Notes under the pieces: model-generated
The model's database searches: none
What the model was told of the DNA's origin: nothing
Seen by the model: only the letters and a program-made list of their open reading frames with translations
In this document: positions 1 to 5,494 of the stretch, piece by piece
Layout: every line of letters starts with the position of its first letter
Numbering within the stretch: the stretch's first letter is position 1
Assembly: GCA_013297575.1 (NCBI GenBank)
Contig: JAAFHO010000403.1
Span: 1-5,494, forward strand
Origin: Chitinophagales bacterium
GTDB taxonomy: Bacteria > Bacteroidota > Bacteroidia > Chitinophagales > Saprospiraceae
Direction of reading: 5' to 3'
DNA length: 5,494 nucleotides
Made by a program: the position numbers and the translations under genes

Positions 1-768
1 GAGCAATTGTTGCCCGAGACAAATACCAAATAGCGGTTTACCTTTTGCCAGCATCGCTTTTACCAAATCAACGGCGTATCCCATAGACGCGGGGTCGCCG
101 GGGCCATTAGAGAGGAAATAACCATTCGGATTCCATGCTTCTACCTCTGCAAAAGGTGTACGCGCAGGAAACACCTTCAAATAACAATCGCGGCCATCAA
201 AATTGCGGAGAATATTTTTCTTTACACCAAAATCCATCACGGCGATCCTGTGTTTAGCATCTTCGTTACCGTAAAAATAAGGGTTAGGGGTAGTAACTAC
301 GCTAGACAATTCCAAGCCAGCCATAGATGGTGTTTCAGCGAGGCGTTTTTGAAGTGCCTCAATATCATCTGTTTCGGATGAAATAATACAGTTCATCGCA
401 CCTTTTTGGCGAATATGCTGCACAATTGCCCTAGTATCCACATCAGAAATGGCCACTAGTGCTTCCGACTCGAAATAGTCTTGAATATTGCGGTCTGCGG
501 TTTGGCGGCTGTAGTCAATATTAAAATTATGACAAACAAAACCTGCAATTTTGATACTACTACTCTCTCCTTCGTCATTTTTAATGCCATAATTACCGAT
601 ATGGACATTGGTTGCGACCAATATTTGACCCGCATAAGAAGGATCTGTAAAAATTTCCTGATAACCAGTCATGCCGGTATTGAAGCAAATTTCGCCCGTC
701 GTAGTGCCTTTTTTTCCAGCAGCGACACCTTTAAACACCGTGCCGTCTTCTAGTAATAGTATTGCCAT
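1..768 (-). CDS. carA: Carbamoyl-phosphate synthase small subunit, glutaminase (3'-truncated by window edge)
   Basis: This is the amidotransferase subunit of carbamoyl-phosphate synthetase. It hydrolyses glutamine and passes ammonia to CarB, which makes carbamoyl phosphate for arginine and pyrimidine synthesis in the cytoplasm. The ATG at 768 gives MAILLLEDGTVFKG, the normal CarA N-terminus. The CarA-specific N-terminal domain follows, with TGEICFNTGMTGYQEIFTDP at about residues 24-43, TNVHIGNYG at 53-61 and SDVDTRAIV at 108-116. The class I glutamine amidotransferase domain begins near VMDFGVKKNILR (177-188), has SNGPGDP at 220-226, and reaches the nucleophile elbow GICLGQQ with Cys250. The visible 256 codons end two residues after that elbow. 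CarA is usually about 360-380 residues, so roughly a third, including the catalytic His-Glu pair, lies beyond position 1. The residue normally His in GICLGHQ is Gln here. The start lies 68 bp downstream of the CotH-like gene in the same direction. No Shine-Dalgarno is visible, and the leader is A/T only just before the ATG. Identification is secure. Confidence 0.97.
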   Translation of the reverse strand, partial: MAILLLEDGTVFKGVAAGKKGTTTGEICFNTGMTGYQEIFTDPSYAGQILVATNVHIGNYGIKNDEGESSSIKIAGFVCHNFNIDYSRQTADRNIQDYFESEALVAISDVDTRAIVQHIRQKGAMNCIISSETDDIEALQKRLAETPSMAGLELSSVVTTPNPYFYGNEDAKHRIAVMDFGVKKNILRNFDGRDCYLKVFPARTPFAEVEAWNPNGYFLSNGPGDPASMGYAVDLVKAMLAKGKPLFGICLGQQLL

Positions 769-836
769 TATTATTTATTATTGTTTGTTTTTTTATTGCA
801 CAATGTTGGTAGATCGTTTATTTAGTACTTTGTAAA

Positions 837-2402
837 CTATAATTTAAAATATTCAAAAGAAGCGCGCTCGGGTAATGTAGCGGCTGCATCGGCATTCTCG
901 GCGGCAAAATAGTATTGGTTAATAGAAGCCTTTACTACGGCAGTAAAAATACCATCATTAGCTGTTACATCGCCATTAGTGCCATCATCCAACATTTTAA
1001 CGCGTTTAAAGGCAAACATTCGCTCAGCCCTGTAATACGCGTAACCTGTTGTTGCTCCCGTTAATTTAATGGAAAAAGTGGTGGTACTATCCGTTTTTGA
1101 AGCCGATGGTTGTTCCAATTTAGGTTGTACTTTTAACAATAACGGATGGTTGGACAAAAAAGTAGTCCGTTTGTCCATAATTTGGCGAATACCAATAATA
1201 TGGTCTTTCTCATCGGTCATGGTTTTATCCATTCCATTTTTGAAATCTTCGTAACTGTACAATTTATTTTTATCTTTTTGTACATAACCATCAATTTCGC
1301 GCATCAGCGCTTCTGCGCGTTGGTTCAATTTACCCGATTTGAGCCATTCGTTATTGATGGTCCGAATATGTGCAAGATACACTTTTCGGTAATAAGCATT
1401 TTTTAAAAGTTGGGAAATCAAAGGGCGGCGGCTATTATCTAATTCGGCCAAAGGAGAGTATGCGATGAGTTGCTCGTCGGTCATTTCCTCCAAACTCATA
1501 TTCCTACGCCAGCCACCGAAGCACATATTCAAGTCCCAAATTAGAGGATGCGCCACGCCAACAGAATCGAACCAAAGATAATAATTATGAGAAAGCAGGC
1601 CATTGTAGGAGTCCAGATTGACCAAAGTATTGTTAATGGCGAGCATCCACAATGTTTGGTCTACATCTAGTACATTTTCGATTTCCGCGGGTTTTTTATT
1701 TAAAATTTTGATCATATTGATCAAATATTTCCAAGCGCTTATATCGTCCACTTCATAAAAAGCACTGTAACAACCTGGGCTTTCGTTCAAATAAGTAAGG
1801 GAAGCGTTTTCGCCTTTAGGACAACCACTTTGACTGCGTATTTTTTGCCATTGATCGGGGTCGCATTTGACCAGATGCCCACCGTTGTACCCAAAATGTT
1901 GTTTCAAAAAACCTAGATCGATACTTTCGGTATTTACATATACACCAAAGGATTCACCATTTACGGACAGGTTGACAAAATTGCACTTAGGAGCCGGCAT
2001 ATAATTGCCCACTATTTCGTAGCCCAAAGGATCGCGAATAAAGGAAGGATCTAAAAAGGCATTAGACAATTTAAGAGCGGTATAGGATTCGCCAAAATGC
2101 TGCCCTTTTTTCTTATAATCTAATTTGATATTGAAAGGAAGTTTTTTCATCGTCTGTTTACTTGTACGAAAAAAAGAACTATTACCTTTATATCTAACAC
2201 CCACACTATCAAACCGTTGACCATTGAGCCACACAGTTCCGGCCATACGTGCATCTGGGTTTACCCGTTTAATCGAGTCGAGATAATCGTGCCATTTGGG
2301 ACTTGATAATTCCAAACGAATATCTTGAACACCTGATTTGTAAAAATCTTGCGCCTGTAAAGTGCCGCTGACAAACAACAAAAGAAAAACGATACGCTGC
2401 AT
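837..2402 (-). CDS. Secreted CotH-like atypical kinase with C-terminal beta-type domain (active-site Asp present)
   Basis: A 521-residue exported protein of the CotH kinase family, whose founding member phosphorylates Bacillus spore-coat proteins; relatives in non-sporulating bacteria have unknown substrates. Residues 1-18 (MQRIVFLLLFVSGTLQAQ) are a signal peptide without a lipobox Cys, so export to the periplasm or surface is likely. The family core runs from about 25 to 420: VGVRYKGNSS (67-76), FNIKLDY (90-96), LKLSNAFLDPSFIRDPLGYE (110-129), FGVYVNTESID (152-162), LDVDQTLWMLAINN (245-258), NLDSYNG (262-268) and IWDLNMCFGG (288-297). Asp264 matches the presumed catalytic Asp and Asp290 the metal-binding Asp. 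Cys194 and Cys211 may form a disulfide. After about residue 440 comes a small beta-rich module with an Asp/Gly-rich loop (LDDGTNGDVTANDGIF, 471-486) and YYFAAENADA, as in other Bacteroidota CotH proteins. I see no type IX secretion tail. It is collinear with the gene at 2644-4260, so the two look like tandem paralogues. I see no convincing promoter in its 241-bp upstream gap. Confidence 0.93.
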   Translation of the reverse strand: MQRIVFLLLFVSGTLQAQDFYKSGVQDIRLELSSPKWHDYLDSIKRVNPDARMAGTVWLNGQRFDSVGVRYKGNSSFFRTSKQTMKKLPFNIKLDYKKKGQHFGESYTALKLSNAFLDPSFIRDPLGYEIVGNYMPAPKCNFVNLSVNGESFGVYVNTESIDLGFLKQHFGYNGGHLVKCDPDQWQKIRSQSGCPKGENASLTYLNESPGCYSAFYEVDDISAWKYLINMIKILNKKPAEIENVLDVDQTLWMLAINNTLVNLDSYNGLLSHNYYLWFDSVGVAHPLIWDLNMCFGGWRRNMSLEEMTDEQLIAYSPLAELDNSRRPLISQLLKNAYYRKVYLAHIRTINNEWLKSGKLNQRAEALMREIDGYVQKDKNKLYSYEDFKNGMDKTMTDEKDHIIGIRQIMDKRTTFLSNHPLLLKVQPKLEQPSASKTDSTTTFSIKLTGATTGYAYYRAERMFAFKRVKMLDDGTNGDVTANDGIFTAVVKASINQYYFAAENADAAATLPERASFEYFKL

Positions 2403-2514
2403 AAATCAAATTTTGTGAAGTAGAATAAAAGCGGGCATACAAACAGCGATTAAAGGGAAAATATTGCCTGATCCGTCATTTAGGGGTTCAATATTGGATA
2501 AGTTATTTTGTAAA

Positions 2515-2611
2515 AGTAATTTAACATTTAATATTTAGCATCGTTAAAATGTACATTTTTTAAATTTGTAATTTCAAATATTAAACGCCCAATGTTAAAT
2601 GTTAAATTACT
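2515..2611. repeat. 97-bp AT-rich element bounded by a perfect 17-bp inverted repeat
   Basis: The 241-bp spacer between the two CotH-like genes (2403-2643) has no credible gene but holds an ordered structure. The outer arms are AGTAATTTAACATTTAA at 2515-2531 and its exact reverse complement at 2595-2611. A second, inner pair, TTTAATATTT at 2527-2536 and AAATATTAAA at 2576-2585, is also exact. It is offset because 14 extra bases lie in the right arm. A 14-bp palindrome, AAAATGTACATTTT, sits in the loop at 2546-2559. The heptamer AATGTTA is repeated directly at 2591-2597 and 2598-2604. In a minus-strand transcript the long stem is followed by UUUU, so a terminator or processing hairpin for the upstream gene is possible. 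A small non-coding insertion (MITE-like) or a protein-binding dyad are alternatives. I see no target-site duplication at its ends. The repeat itself is certain; its function is not known. Confidence 0.6.
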
Positions 2612-2643
2612 GGTGATACAACCACATCCAATATAGGAGGCTA

Positions 2644-4260
2644 TTATTTATTGAGATCTTTCAATTTTACTTTAACGGGTGTCATCGTGTAATTGCTAGG
2701 GGAAAATGACACTGCACCGGCATTTTCTACCATTAAATAGTACTCCAACACGGTATCCTCTCCATCACCTGGCAAATTGGCCATATACAGCCGCTCTCCA
2801 GAAGTTGCTTTCTTGGATTGCTCTTCCTCCATTTGCATTTGGAAAAAAGGTTGATCTGCTTTGGTACGATAATATACCCACATCCGTTTTGGGAAACGAT
2901 CCGCTTTAGCAGTGATACGGAAACCTTCTACTTTTGTATTTTCAAACTTTGCACGCGACTGCACGGTAACGCCACTGATGGTAGAAGCCAAGGCTGTAAG
3001 TTCGGGGTGAGAAGTGAGGTATTTAGTACGCGCTTCCATCAATTCGACAATCCCTGGAATTTTACTTTTTTTACCTACCGTTGCTTTAATGCTATTTTGA
3101 AAATCAGATAGCGAATAAGTTTTGTACTTATCGTCCACAAACGGTACGACGATCATGGCCTGTAGTTCTTGAGCGCGTTTTTCGTAAGCGCCATTTTTGA
3201 AGTTTTCGCGTACAATTTGATCGATATGGTTCAAATATATTTTTTTATTGAGTTCATCGGCCAATAATTGCTTAATTAATGGGCGCAAAGCATTATCAAT
3301 ATGTAACAAAGGATCTAAGCGTTGCAGGTCGCGGAGTTCCAAATCACTGCCCGAACCGGTGTTTTTCAAACCACCAAAACTGAGGTTTAAATCCCAGTGA
3401 ACAGGTTGGAAACGACCAAAATTATCTTGATACAAGTAATAATTCATCGCATTCCCTGTATAACTGCTTAGGTTAACCATTACATTGTTGAGTGCCAGCA
3501 TCCAAAGCGTTTTGTCCACATCCAATATTTGTTGGATGTTCTTTGGGTCGTTATTGAGTACTCGTGTCAACTCTTGTAAAGTTTCCCAGCCTTGTGGCGA
3601 ATTGAGTTCAAAACTACCTTTATAGCACTTGATATCGGCTTCATATTCCAATGAACCAGCAATATTTTGCTTGCACGAGAGGGGAATTTCAGGTTTGTAA
3701 TCTACGCCTGCTTTGAAAAAGGGATGCCCCATTGATCCAAAATGCTTTTGCGTGAATTGAGCATCGACGCTTTCTACATTAACAAATAGACCGATATATT
3801 CTTCGTTGACAAATAATTTTGTATAACTTACTTTAGGAGCAGCCATATATCGGCCTGCTATTTCATAAAAAAGCACTTCGCGTACCATACTTGGGTCGCG
3901 GAGTGACGATGAAATTTTTAAAGAAGTATAACCTTGGTGGTTTTGATCTTTATTGTTGTAGTTCAACTTGATCGAAAACGGGTTGCGTTTCAAGTTCAAT
4001 TGGTAGGATTTATCACCACGATAACGAATACCTACGCTTTCGTATTGGTGACCATCCACCAAGGCAGCACCAGTAATCATACCGTCGCCATAGATGCGCA
4101 GCGAGTCGAGCGCATCGGTCCAATTCTTGGATTGAATGGTCAATTTAATTTCGCCGATACTTTTGATATCGTACAAAGGACGCTCAGAAACCGGTTGGGG
4201 GGCTTGGGCAATTACTAGCAAAGGCAAAAAAGCCAGTAAAAAAGGGAGTAATTTTTTCAT
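2644..4260 (-). CDS. Secreted CotH-like protein, possible pseudokinase (Ser at presumed catalytic Asp)
   Basis: A 538-residue exported CotH-family protein, collinear with the gene at 837-2402. I start it at the ATG at 4260, which opens directly into a signal peptide (MKKLLPFLLAFLPLLVIAQA). An in-frame ATG 27 codons upstream would bury the signal and overlap the preceding gene. Core motifs are SVGIRYRGDKSY (75-86), FSIKLNYNNKDQ (95-106), LKISSSLRDPSMVREVLFYE (114-133), IGLFVNVESVD (156-166), LDVDKTLWMLALNN (246-259), NLSSYTG (263-269) and HWDLNLSFGG (288-297). The metal-site Asp290 is kept, but the position equivalent to Asp264 of the paralogue is Ser265 (codon AGC, 3468-3466), so phosphotransfer may be lost or altered. 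LKLSN of the paralogue is LKISS here. Cys196 and Cys212 match the paralogue's Cys pair. The C-terminal module (about 440-535) retains YYLMVENAGA but lacks the Asp/Gly-rich loop. There is no lipobox or type IX secretion tail. It lies 64 bp after the small gene at 4325-4606 and probably shares its promoter. Confidence 0.92.
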   Translation of the reverse strand: MKKLLPFLLAFLPLLVIAQAPQPVSERPLYDIKSIGEIKLTIQSKNWTDALDSLRIYGDGMITGAALVDGHQYESVGIRYRGDKSYQLNLKRNPFSIKLNYNNKDQNHQGYTSLKISSSLRDPSMVREVLFYEIAGRYMAAPKVSYTKLFVNEEYIGLFVNVESVDAQFTQKHFGSMGHPFFKAGVDYKPEIPLSCKQNIAGSLEYEADIKCYKGSFELNSPQGWETLQELTRVLNNDPKNIQQILDVDKTLWMLALNNVMVNLSSYTGNAMNYYLYQDNFGRFQPVHWDLNLSFGGLKNTGSGSDLELRDLQRLDPLLHIDNALRPLIKQLLADELNKKIYLNHIDQIVRENFKNGAYEKRAQELQAMIVVPFVDDKYKTYSLSDFQNSIKATVGKKSKIPGIVELMEARTKYLTSHPELTALASTISGVTVQSRAKFENTKVEGFRITAKADRFPKRMWVYYRTKADQPFFQMQMEEEQSKKATSGERLYMANLPGDGEDTVLEYYLMVENAGAVSFSPSNYTMTPVKVKLKDLNK

Positions 4261-4324
4261 GTTAAAAAATATATTATTTTTCAAGGCGCAATGATACGGC
4301 GCGTATTGCAAAATTTTAATGAAT

Positions 4325-4606
4325 TTAGATAATTGTTTCAAATTCGGAGCCAGAAAGCACTGGAAACAAGCGCGACATGGCCGCTAAGCGCGTAGCGTGC
4401 ATTTGTTGAAACTGCCGATCAACTTCTTGTAAAAATGGCGGATCAATCAGTTTTTGCACTGCCTCTGTTGTTTTAAAACGGTCATCATCGCCCAATTTCC
4501 AGGTCATTTCGGAAACACCATTTTCGATTTTCAAAAACGTCCGGTTTTCGTTTTTAAAAACCGATATTTTTAGGGTCGGGTGATCTATTTGTCCTATTAT
4601 TCGCAT
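4325..4606 (-). CDS. Conserved-looking hypothetical protein, 93 residues
   Basis: I cannot assign this to a named family; similar short proteins of unknown role occur in Bacteroidota as far as I recall, but I cannot verify this here. It has no signal peptide, membrane segment or Cys, so a soluble cytoplasmic protein is expected. The N-terminal half (MRIIGQIDHPTLKISVFKNE, then RTFLKIENGVSEMTWKLGD) reads as a run of short beta strands. The C-terminal half (about 48-84, TEAVQKLIDPPFLQEVDRQF then MHATRLAAMSRLF) reads as two amphipathic helices. Support for a real gene: it fills the space between two genes on the same strand, and a good promoter sits just upstream with a short leader of about 25-30 nt. 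Its composition is protein-like, and its stop lies 64 bp before the CotH-like signal-peptide start. It may be co-transcribed with that CotH-like gene, and a functional link is only an inference from adjacency. Confidence 0.8.
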   Translation of the reverse strand: MRIIGQIDHPTLKISVFKNENRTFLKIENGVSEMTWKLGDDDRFKTTEAVQKLIDPPFLQEVDRQFQQMHATRLAAMSRLFPVLSGSEFETII

Positions 4607-4638
4607 TATAAATTATGATGAGTGCTTAATTTAATCCG

Positions 4639-4668
4639 CAAAGATACGCAATCCGACGGTTACCTCAA
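4639..4668 (-). promoter_or_regulatory. Bacteroidota-type sigma-A promoter, TTG-N19-TATCTTTG
   Basis: On the minus strand TTG (4668-4666) is followed by 19 bases and then TATCTTTG (4646-4639). This matches the known Bacteroidota housekeeping pattern of a -33 TTG and a -7 TAnnTTTG exactly at every fixed base. Transcription would start near 4633, giving a leader of about 25-30 nt before the ATG at 4606. The -33 element overlaps the TGA stop of the LD-carboxypeptidase gene (4667-4665), so the promoter is packed into the gene end. It should drive the 93-residue gene and probably the CotH-like gene after it. It is the only perfect TAnnTTTG I found among the intergenic regions. Confidence 0.65.
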
Positions 4669-5494
4669 TAAACACCTGGCTGTAGTAAACAAAATTCCAT
4701 CGCGTCGGCATCCATACTGGCCATTATACCGTAAGGCAATACACATTGATCGGAAATATGACCAAATGGTGCTCCGTAATACACTGGAATACCTAATGCA
4801 CTCAGCCGATCTTTGAGACATTCATTCGTAGTAAGCGTAGGAGAGTCTCCTTTTTGGGCACAATCGGTAAATATCCCAAGTACAATACCCTTGGCCTGCT
4901 TCAAATCCGAGCCTTGTATAAGTTGGGTCAGCATCCGGTCGATACGGTACGGTGCCTCCCCTATTTCTTCTATAAAAACAATATGGTCTTTAAATTTGGG
5001 GGCGAATGGGGTACCCAGCATCACAGCCAACATGGTCAAATTACCGCCAATAAGCGGCCCTTCTGCTTTTCCGGGATGAATTATAAATGGCTCATACTCC
5101 TCACTTTTTCGCATATTTTGATAAAAAGAATGAATAGGGCTAGGTTTTTTACTATAATCCATGAGTGTATTAGAAACATACCTCAGCGTAAATTCGGTCA
5201 TATCGCCGCCGCCTACTTGACCATGAAAGGACACTAACCCTATTTTCTGATATAGCGCAATATGCAGTGCTGTAATATCACTATACCCAATTAAGGGCTT
5301 CGGGTGCTTTTTTATCAGATCCCAATCCAATAGCGGCAACAACCGCGTACAGCCATATCCGCCACGTACACACCACACGGCCTCTACTTCCGGGTCGGTA
5401 AAAGCGGCGTGAATATCTGCTACCCGTTCTTCATCCGAGCCGGCCAAATAGCCGTATTTATGGCGCAAATTGGCACCTTCTTTCACCTTAAATC
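4665..5494 (-). CDS. LD-carboxypeptidase, peptidase family S66 (LdcA/MccF type), 5'-truncated by window edge
   Basis: Family S66 serine peptidases cut the L,D bond that releases the terminal D-Ala from muropeptide tetrapeptides during wall recycling (LdcA), or cleave microcin C-type nucleotide-peptides (MccF). The fragment shows the family signature in order: YGYLAGSDEERVADIHAAF, CVRGGYGCTRLLPLL, PLIGYSDITALH, FHGQ, GPLIGGNLTML, FIEEIGEAPYRIDRML and FGHISDQCVLPYG. Counting from the Val codon at 5486, the nucleophile is Ser69 in GYSD, the acid is probably Glu173 in FIEE, and the base is His243 in GHIS. Their spacing (104 and 70) fits known LdcA enzymes. That Val codon is GTG and could be mistaken for a start, but upstream codons continue in frame (Phe-Lys) and the family needs about 40-50 more N-terminal residues, so the true start is past 5494. 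I see no signal peptide because the N-terminus is missing. Recycling of peptidoglycan is the likelier role in this phylum, but LdcA and MccF cannot be separated from this fragment. Confidence 0.94.
   Translation of the reverse strand, partial: FKVKEGANLRHKYGYLAGSDEERVADIHAAFTDPEVEAVWCVRGGYGCTRLLPLLDWDLIKKHPKPLIGYSDITALHIALYQKIGLVSFHGQVGGGDMTEFTLRYVSNTLMDYSKKPSPIHSFYQNMRKSEEYEPFIIHPGKAEGPLIGGNLTMLAVMLGTPFAPKFKDHIVFIEEIGEAPYRIDRMLTQLIQGSDLKQAKGIVLGIFTDCAQKGDSPTLTTNECLKDRLSALGIPVYYGAPFGHISDQCVLPYGIMASMDADAMEFCLLQPGVY

Noticed and set aside
481..753. Plus-strand open frame of 90 codons
   Set aside because: It lies antisense within carA, whose protein is unmistakable; the translated product has no recognisable feature.
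816..837. GTTTA/TAAAC hairpin after the downstream CotH-like gene as a terminator
   Set aside because: The stem is only 5 bp, mostly A-T, with a 12-base loop and no clear following T-run; it is easily due to chance.
1069..1406. Two plus-strand open frames opposite the downstream CotH-like gene
   Set aside because: They are shadows of the minus-strand coding frame, with no promoter or protein signature.
2575..2583. TAATATTTG on the minus strand as a -7 element for the downstream CotH-like gene
   Set aside because: It has three rather than two bases between TA and TTTG and no TTG at a workable distance upstream.
2515..2611. Firm call of a MITE or insertion sequence
   Set aside because: No target-site duplication flanks the repeat arms and there is no transposase; it is kept only as a repeat with open function.
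2706..4218. Plus-strand open frames (about 67-97 codons) opposite the upstream CotH-like gene
   Set aside because: They are antisense shadows with unnatural composition and no support from motifs or context.
4281..4305. TATCATTG on the minus strand as a promoter for the upstream CotH-like gene
   Set aside because: One fixed base is wrong and the nearest TTG is only 12 bases upstream, too close for this promoter type.
4261..4341. 27-codon upstream extension of the CotH-like gene starting at an ATG at 4341
   Set aside because: It would place a hydrophilic stretch before a textbook signal peptide and overlap the end of the 93-residue gene by 17 bp; the ATG at 4260 fits both.
4622..5237. Plus-strand open frames of 64-127 codons opposite the LD-carboxypeptidase
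   Set aside because: The opposite strand encodes a fully motif-supported enzyme; these frames show no family features.
5484..5486. GTG as start codon of the LD-carboxypeptidase
   Set aside because: The frame stays open to the window edge and the family has about 40-50 more residues upstream of this point, so the GTG is an internal Val.

Overview
The window reads as an accessory-to-housekeeping stretch of a Bacteroidota chromosome, most likely from the Saprospiria/Chitinophagia side of the phylum (inferred). Three things point there. None of the visible start codons has a Shine-Dalgarno sequence. One clear Bacteroidota-type promoter (TTG-N19-TATCTTTG) is present. Both secreted proteins have signal peptides ending around an Ala-Gln, and their long CotH-kinase-like type is common in that phylum. 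Every supported gene is on the minus strand, so transcription runs from high to low coordinates.

Layout in the direction of transcription: (1) 5494-4665, a 5'-truncated S66-family LD-carboxypeptidase (LdcA/MccF type) with its Ser-Glu-His catalytic residues visible. (2) A promoter that begins inside the stop codon of that gene. (3) 4606-4325, a 93-residue protein that I can place in no named family. (4) 4260-2644, a secreted CotH-like atypical kinase homologue. (5) A 241-bp AT-rich spacer with a 97-bp structure bounded by a perfect 17-bp inverted repeat. (6) 2402-837, a second secreted CotH-like protein, collinear with the first. (7) 768-1, the 5' two-thirds of carA, the glutaminase subunit of carbamoyl-phosphate synthetase, cut by the window edge just after its catalytic Cys. 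No gap without a gene exceeds 241 bp.

The main point of interest is the tandem CotH pair. The downstream copy keeps both acidic residues expected of a CotH kinase active site (Asp264 in NLDSY and Asp290 in WDLN). The upstream copy keeps the metal-site Asp (Asp290 in WDLN) but has Ser265 where the presumed catalytic Asp should be (NLSSY). The arrangement therefore looks like a kinase/pseudokinase pair, both exported. It sits next to a cell-wall peptidase gene, but a shared function is only a guess. I see no CRISPR array, tRNA, rRNA, transposase or phage gene. Apart from the CotH pair and the spacer structure the window looks ordinary.
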